Below are positions 52,450-54,015 of a DNA stretch of 54,015 bases, one piece after another. The stretch is from Candidatus Latescibacterota bacterium (lineage in GTDB: Bacteria; Krumholzibacteriota; Krumholzibacteriia; G020349025). The stretch is from assembly GCA_020349025.1 (NCBI GenBank), contig CP070763.1, positions 2,754,813 through 2,808,827 on the forward strand, in the 5' to 3' direction. Position 1 is the first letter of the stretch; each line of letters begins with the position of its first letter. A program made the translations under genes and the position numbers. The notes under the pieces are model-generated. The model was not told the DNA's origin and did not search any database. It was given only the letters and a program-made list of their open reading frames with translations.

Positions 52450-52547
52450 ACGGACCCAAGGGCATATGCAGGATTCGCGAGGTGACGAAGCCGGCCCTTC
52501 ACCCGAAAACCCCTACGTGATGTGACCTAGGTTGAAGGAGGACCGCG

Positions 52548-52874
52548 ATGAGCGAAGCCGTGGGCGCAGCGACGGACGCCAACTTCAAGAGTGAGGTGGA
52601 GGACTCCGGAGTCCTGACGATCGTGGATTTCTGGGCCCCGTGGTGTGGCCCCTGTCGCGCTCTCTCCCCGGTCATCGCCGAGCTCGCCCAGGAGTACGGC
52701 GGCCGCATCAAGGTGCTGAAGCTGAACACCGACGAGAATCCCGAGGTGGCGATGAAGCACCGCATCCAGAGCATCCCGACCGTGATGCTGTTCAAGAATG
52801 GGCAGGTCGTCGAGCAGGTGGTGGGTGCGTACCCGAAGCGCCACTTCGTGGATCTGGTGGAGAAGCACCTGTAG
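52548..52874 (+). CDS. trxA: Thioredoxin
   Basis: 108 residues, family length, preceded by GAAGGAGG. The active site is FWAPWCGPCRALSPVI (WCGPC) near residue 30, with the cis-Pro in SIPTVMLFKNG. The general cytosolic dithiol reductant. Its stop is 18 bp from the convergent TonB-domain gene. Confidence 0.97.
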   Translation: MSEAVGAATDANFKSEVEDSGVLTIVDFWAPWCGPCRALSPVIAELAQEYGGRIKVLKLNTDENPEVAMKHRIQSIPTVMLFKNGQVVEQVVGAYPKRHFVDLVEKHL

Positions 52875-52892
52875 GCGCCCAGAAACGCGCGC

Positions 52893-53840
52893 TCATTGCT
52901 GCGTGTTCGGCGCGGCGAAGCGGTAGGTGAGGCGCACCGTGCCGGGCTCGGGCACTTGGCCCCGCTGTGCCGCACGGTATGTGGAGGCGCGTGCCGCGTC
53001 GATCGCCGGCCCCTCGAAGATCGGATCGGTCGAGCTCTCCACCGTCACGCCCAGCACCGAGTTGCCGCGCCCCACCTCGACGACGAGCACCACCTCACCC
53101 GTTTCGGTCGCCGCCGGCGGATAGTCCGGCTGCTTCTGCTCGACGACCCGGGCGGGCTCGTAGTCTTGACCCGGTTGCGGTGCCTGCGCCTGCGGGGTGT
53201 CCGGCAAGCGTTGCAGACGCGACAGACGCGCACGCTCCTGATCCCCGAGACCCTCCCCGAGCCGAGGCAGCGTGCCCCGCGCGCGCACCTCTCGCCCCAG
53301 AATCTGGAAGAAGGCGAAGCGCCCGCGCCACGGTCGAGCCGTGCTCCAGGCGCTGTCGGGGAGCGCGAGAATCTGGGCTCGCACGTCGGGATGGACCTCG
53401 TCGATGGCGTACTCGCGCACGTTCTCGACGAAATCGACGATCCCCAGCGTGCGCGTGGCTTCCTGCAGCGGCACGCCGACATGCAGGAGCTGCTGGAGCA
53501 GCTCGGCGCGTTCCGGCTGGCTGATGAGGACCTGGCGGCAGACGATGATGAGAACGAGCTCGTCGTCGCCCGGAAGGGGGCCGGATCGCGTGGCGCCCGG
53601 GAGGAGAAGCCCGGTCGTGTCGGGAGAAACCCCGCTGCTCGGGAAGGACGCAGCCGGCACGGGCACGCGTGGCTCGAGCGTCCACGGCTCGAGGGGATCG
53701 GCGGGCTCCGGGAGGCGCTGAACGCGAGGCGCGACCTGCGCCGGTGCGACACCGGGCTGGGCGACGAGCACGCCGACGAGCACGACCCCGCACAGGAGAC
53801 GCACTCCGTGCCGCCGCGCTGGCTCTCGCATCCAGTCCAT
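52893..53840 (-). CDS. Exported protein: parvulin-like segment plus TonB C-terminal domain
   Basis: 315 residues from the ATG at 53840 (GGAGGAG upstream) with a signal peptide (LLCGVVLVGVLVAQPGVAPA). A Pro-rich region follows, then residues about 95-185 reading ELVLIIVCRQVLISQPERAE and AQILALPDSAWSTARPWRGR, then FAFFQILGRE, which recalls the C-terminal strands of PpiC/parvulin rotamases. The last 80 residues form a TonB_C domain: QKQPDYPPAATETGEVVLVV, then SVLGVTVESSTDPIFEGPAI, RGQVPEPGTVRLTYRF. It looks like an energy-transducing TonB-like tail without the usual long Pro/Lys linker and TM anchor. The parvulin assignment is weak. Confidence 0.6.
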   Translation of the reverse strand: MDWMREPARRHGVRLLCGVVLVGVLVAQPGVAPAQVAPRVQRLPEPADPLEPWTLEPRVPVPAASFPSSGVSPDTTGLLLPGATRSGPLPGDDELVLIIVCRQVLISQPERAELLQQLLHVGVPLQEATRTLGIVDFVENVREYAIDEVHPDVRAQILALPDSAWSTARPWRGRFAFFQILGREVRARGTLPRLGEGLGDQERARLSRLQRLPDTPQAQAPQPGQDYEPARVVEQKQPDYPPAATETGEVVLVVEVGRGNSVLGVTVESSTDPIFEGPAIDAARASTYRAAQRGQVPEPGTVRLTYRFAAPNTQQ

Positions 53841-53913
53841 TCCAGCTCCTCCGATGTTCCGAGCAAGCAAGACCACGGCCGAACGCGTGCGGAGACTTCG
53901 GGGCTTGGGCAGG

Positions 53914-54015
53914 CTACTTCGGAATCGCCAACATGCGCTCGAGCGCGAGCCGCGCGCTACCGGCCACGTCCTGGGCGACCCGTATGGGCCAGCGCAGATC
54001 ACCCGAGGCGATGCC
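53914..54015 (-). CDS. 3' end of a gene, possibly quinolinate synthase
   Basis: Minus-strand frame entering from the window edge and ending at a TAG (53914-53916): 33 residues, the last reading RVAQDVAGSARLALERMLAI plus PK. A terminal A-r-x-A-L-E-R-M-L motif is typical of quinolinate synthase NadA (final helix after the last 4Fe-4S Cys). Too short for certainty; other proteins ending in such a helix are possible. Confidence 0.35.
   Translation of the reverse strand, partial: GIASGDLRWPIRVAQDVAGSARLALERMLAIPK

Noticed and set aside
1..54015. tRNA, rRNA, CRISPR, IS element or prophage
   Set aside because: Intergenic regions were read for cloverleaf patterns, CCA-type ends, regular repeats, transposase motifs and phage genes; none was seen. 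Small non-coding RNAs cannot be excluded.

Overview
The window (about 54 kb, GC-rich, roughly two thirds G+C) is a bacterial chromosomal segment carrying about 46 genes on both strands. No tRNA, rRNA, CRISPR array, prophage or insertion sequence was recognised. Several traits suggest an uncultured lineage of the FCB superphylum (Eisenbacteria/Krumholzibacteria/Latescibacteria type): a secreted beta-propeller protein with a FlgD-like C-terminal Ig/sorting domain, two gliding-type (Gld) ABC operons with DUF4340 proteins, the futalosine menaquinone enzyme MqnD, a eukaryote-like IleS, and an archaeal-type DNA topoisomerase VI. The placement is inference; no marker gene settles it. Start sites are mostly preceded by GGAGG-type ribosome binding sites, GTG and TTG starts are common, and recognisable sigma-70-like promoters (TTGACA-N17/18-TAGAGT type) occur.

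Layout. 1-4.4 kb: surface-polysaccharide genes (polysaccharide deacetylase cut by the window edge, nucleotidyltransferase-kinase fusion, GT4 glycosyltransferase). 4.4-5.1 kb: two inverted copies of an unusual hairpin repeat and a truncated, frameshifted DASS transporter. 5.1-9.9 kb: minus-strand operon ATPase-permease-GldG-DUF4340-DJ-1. 10.1-13.5 kb: HD-GYP protein, endonuclease IV, MqnD and a small 2Fe-2S ferredoxin. 13.5-16.5 kb: SDR, a membrane-anchored Mrr-like protein, a Tat-type unknown, with two more repeat copies. 16.5-21.6 kb: IleS and the secreted propeller protein. 21.8-30 kb: chromatin and DNA-repair region, with Topo VI A and B, a lipoprotein, a 67-residue histone-fold protein, a pterin dehydratase, and a giant MrfA-like helicase fused to an MrfB-like exonuclease. 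30-34.6 kb: GT39, GT4 and RluA-type pseudouridine synthase. 34.7-38.2 kb: PtsN, PIN-PhoH ATPase and lysine 6-aminotransferase, followed by a fifth, degenerate repeat. 38.4-43.1 kb: a second, paralogous ATPase-permease-GldG-DUF4340 operon. 43.4-54 kb: GT4, DapF, RlmI-type methyltransferase, enoyl-CoA hydratase, DHH phosphoesterase, CGNR zinc-finger protein, a secreted protein on an apparently leaderless promoter, ThpR, RDD-Coa1 protein, thioredoxin, a parvulin-like/TonB protein and probably the end of nadA.

Most striking observation: a dispersed repeat (five copies, all directly at gene 3' ends) whose 86-88 nt loop is conserved (about 93% identity between the two best copies) while the 26-29 bp stems are perfectly or almost perfectly self-complementary but unrelated in sequence from copy to copy. 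This is the opposite of a normal repeat, where arms are conserved. It fits either a small element inserting at the apex of palindromic terminators, or one that generates an inverted copy of its flank. Second is the conjunction of a histone-fold protein and an archaeal-type Topo VI whose B subunit carries a long histone-H1-like basic tail; third is the helicase-exonuclease fusion.
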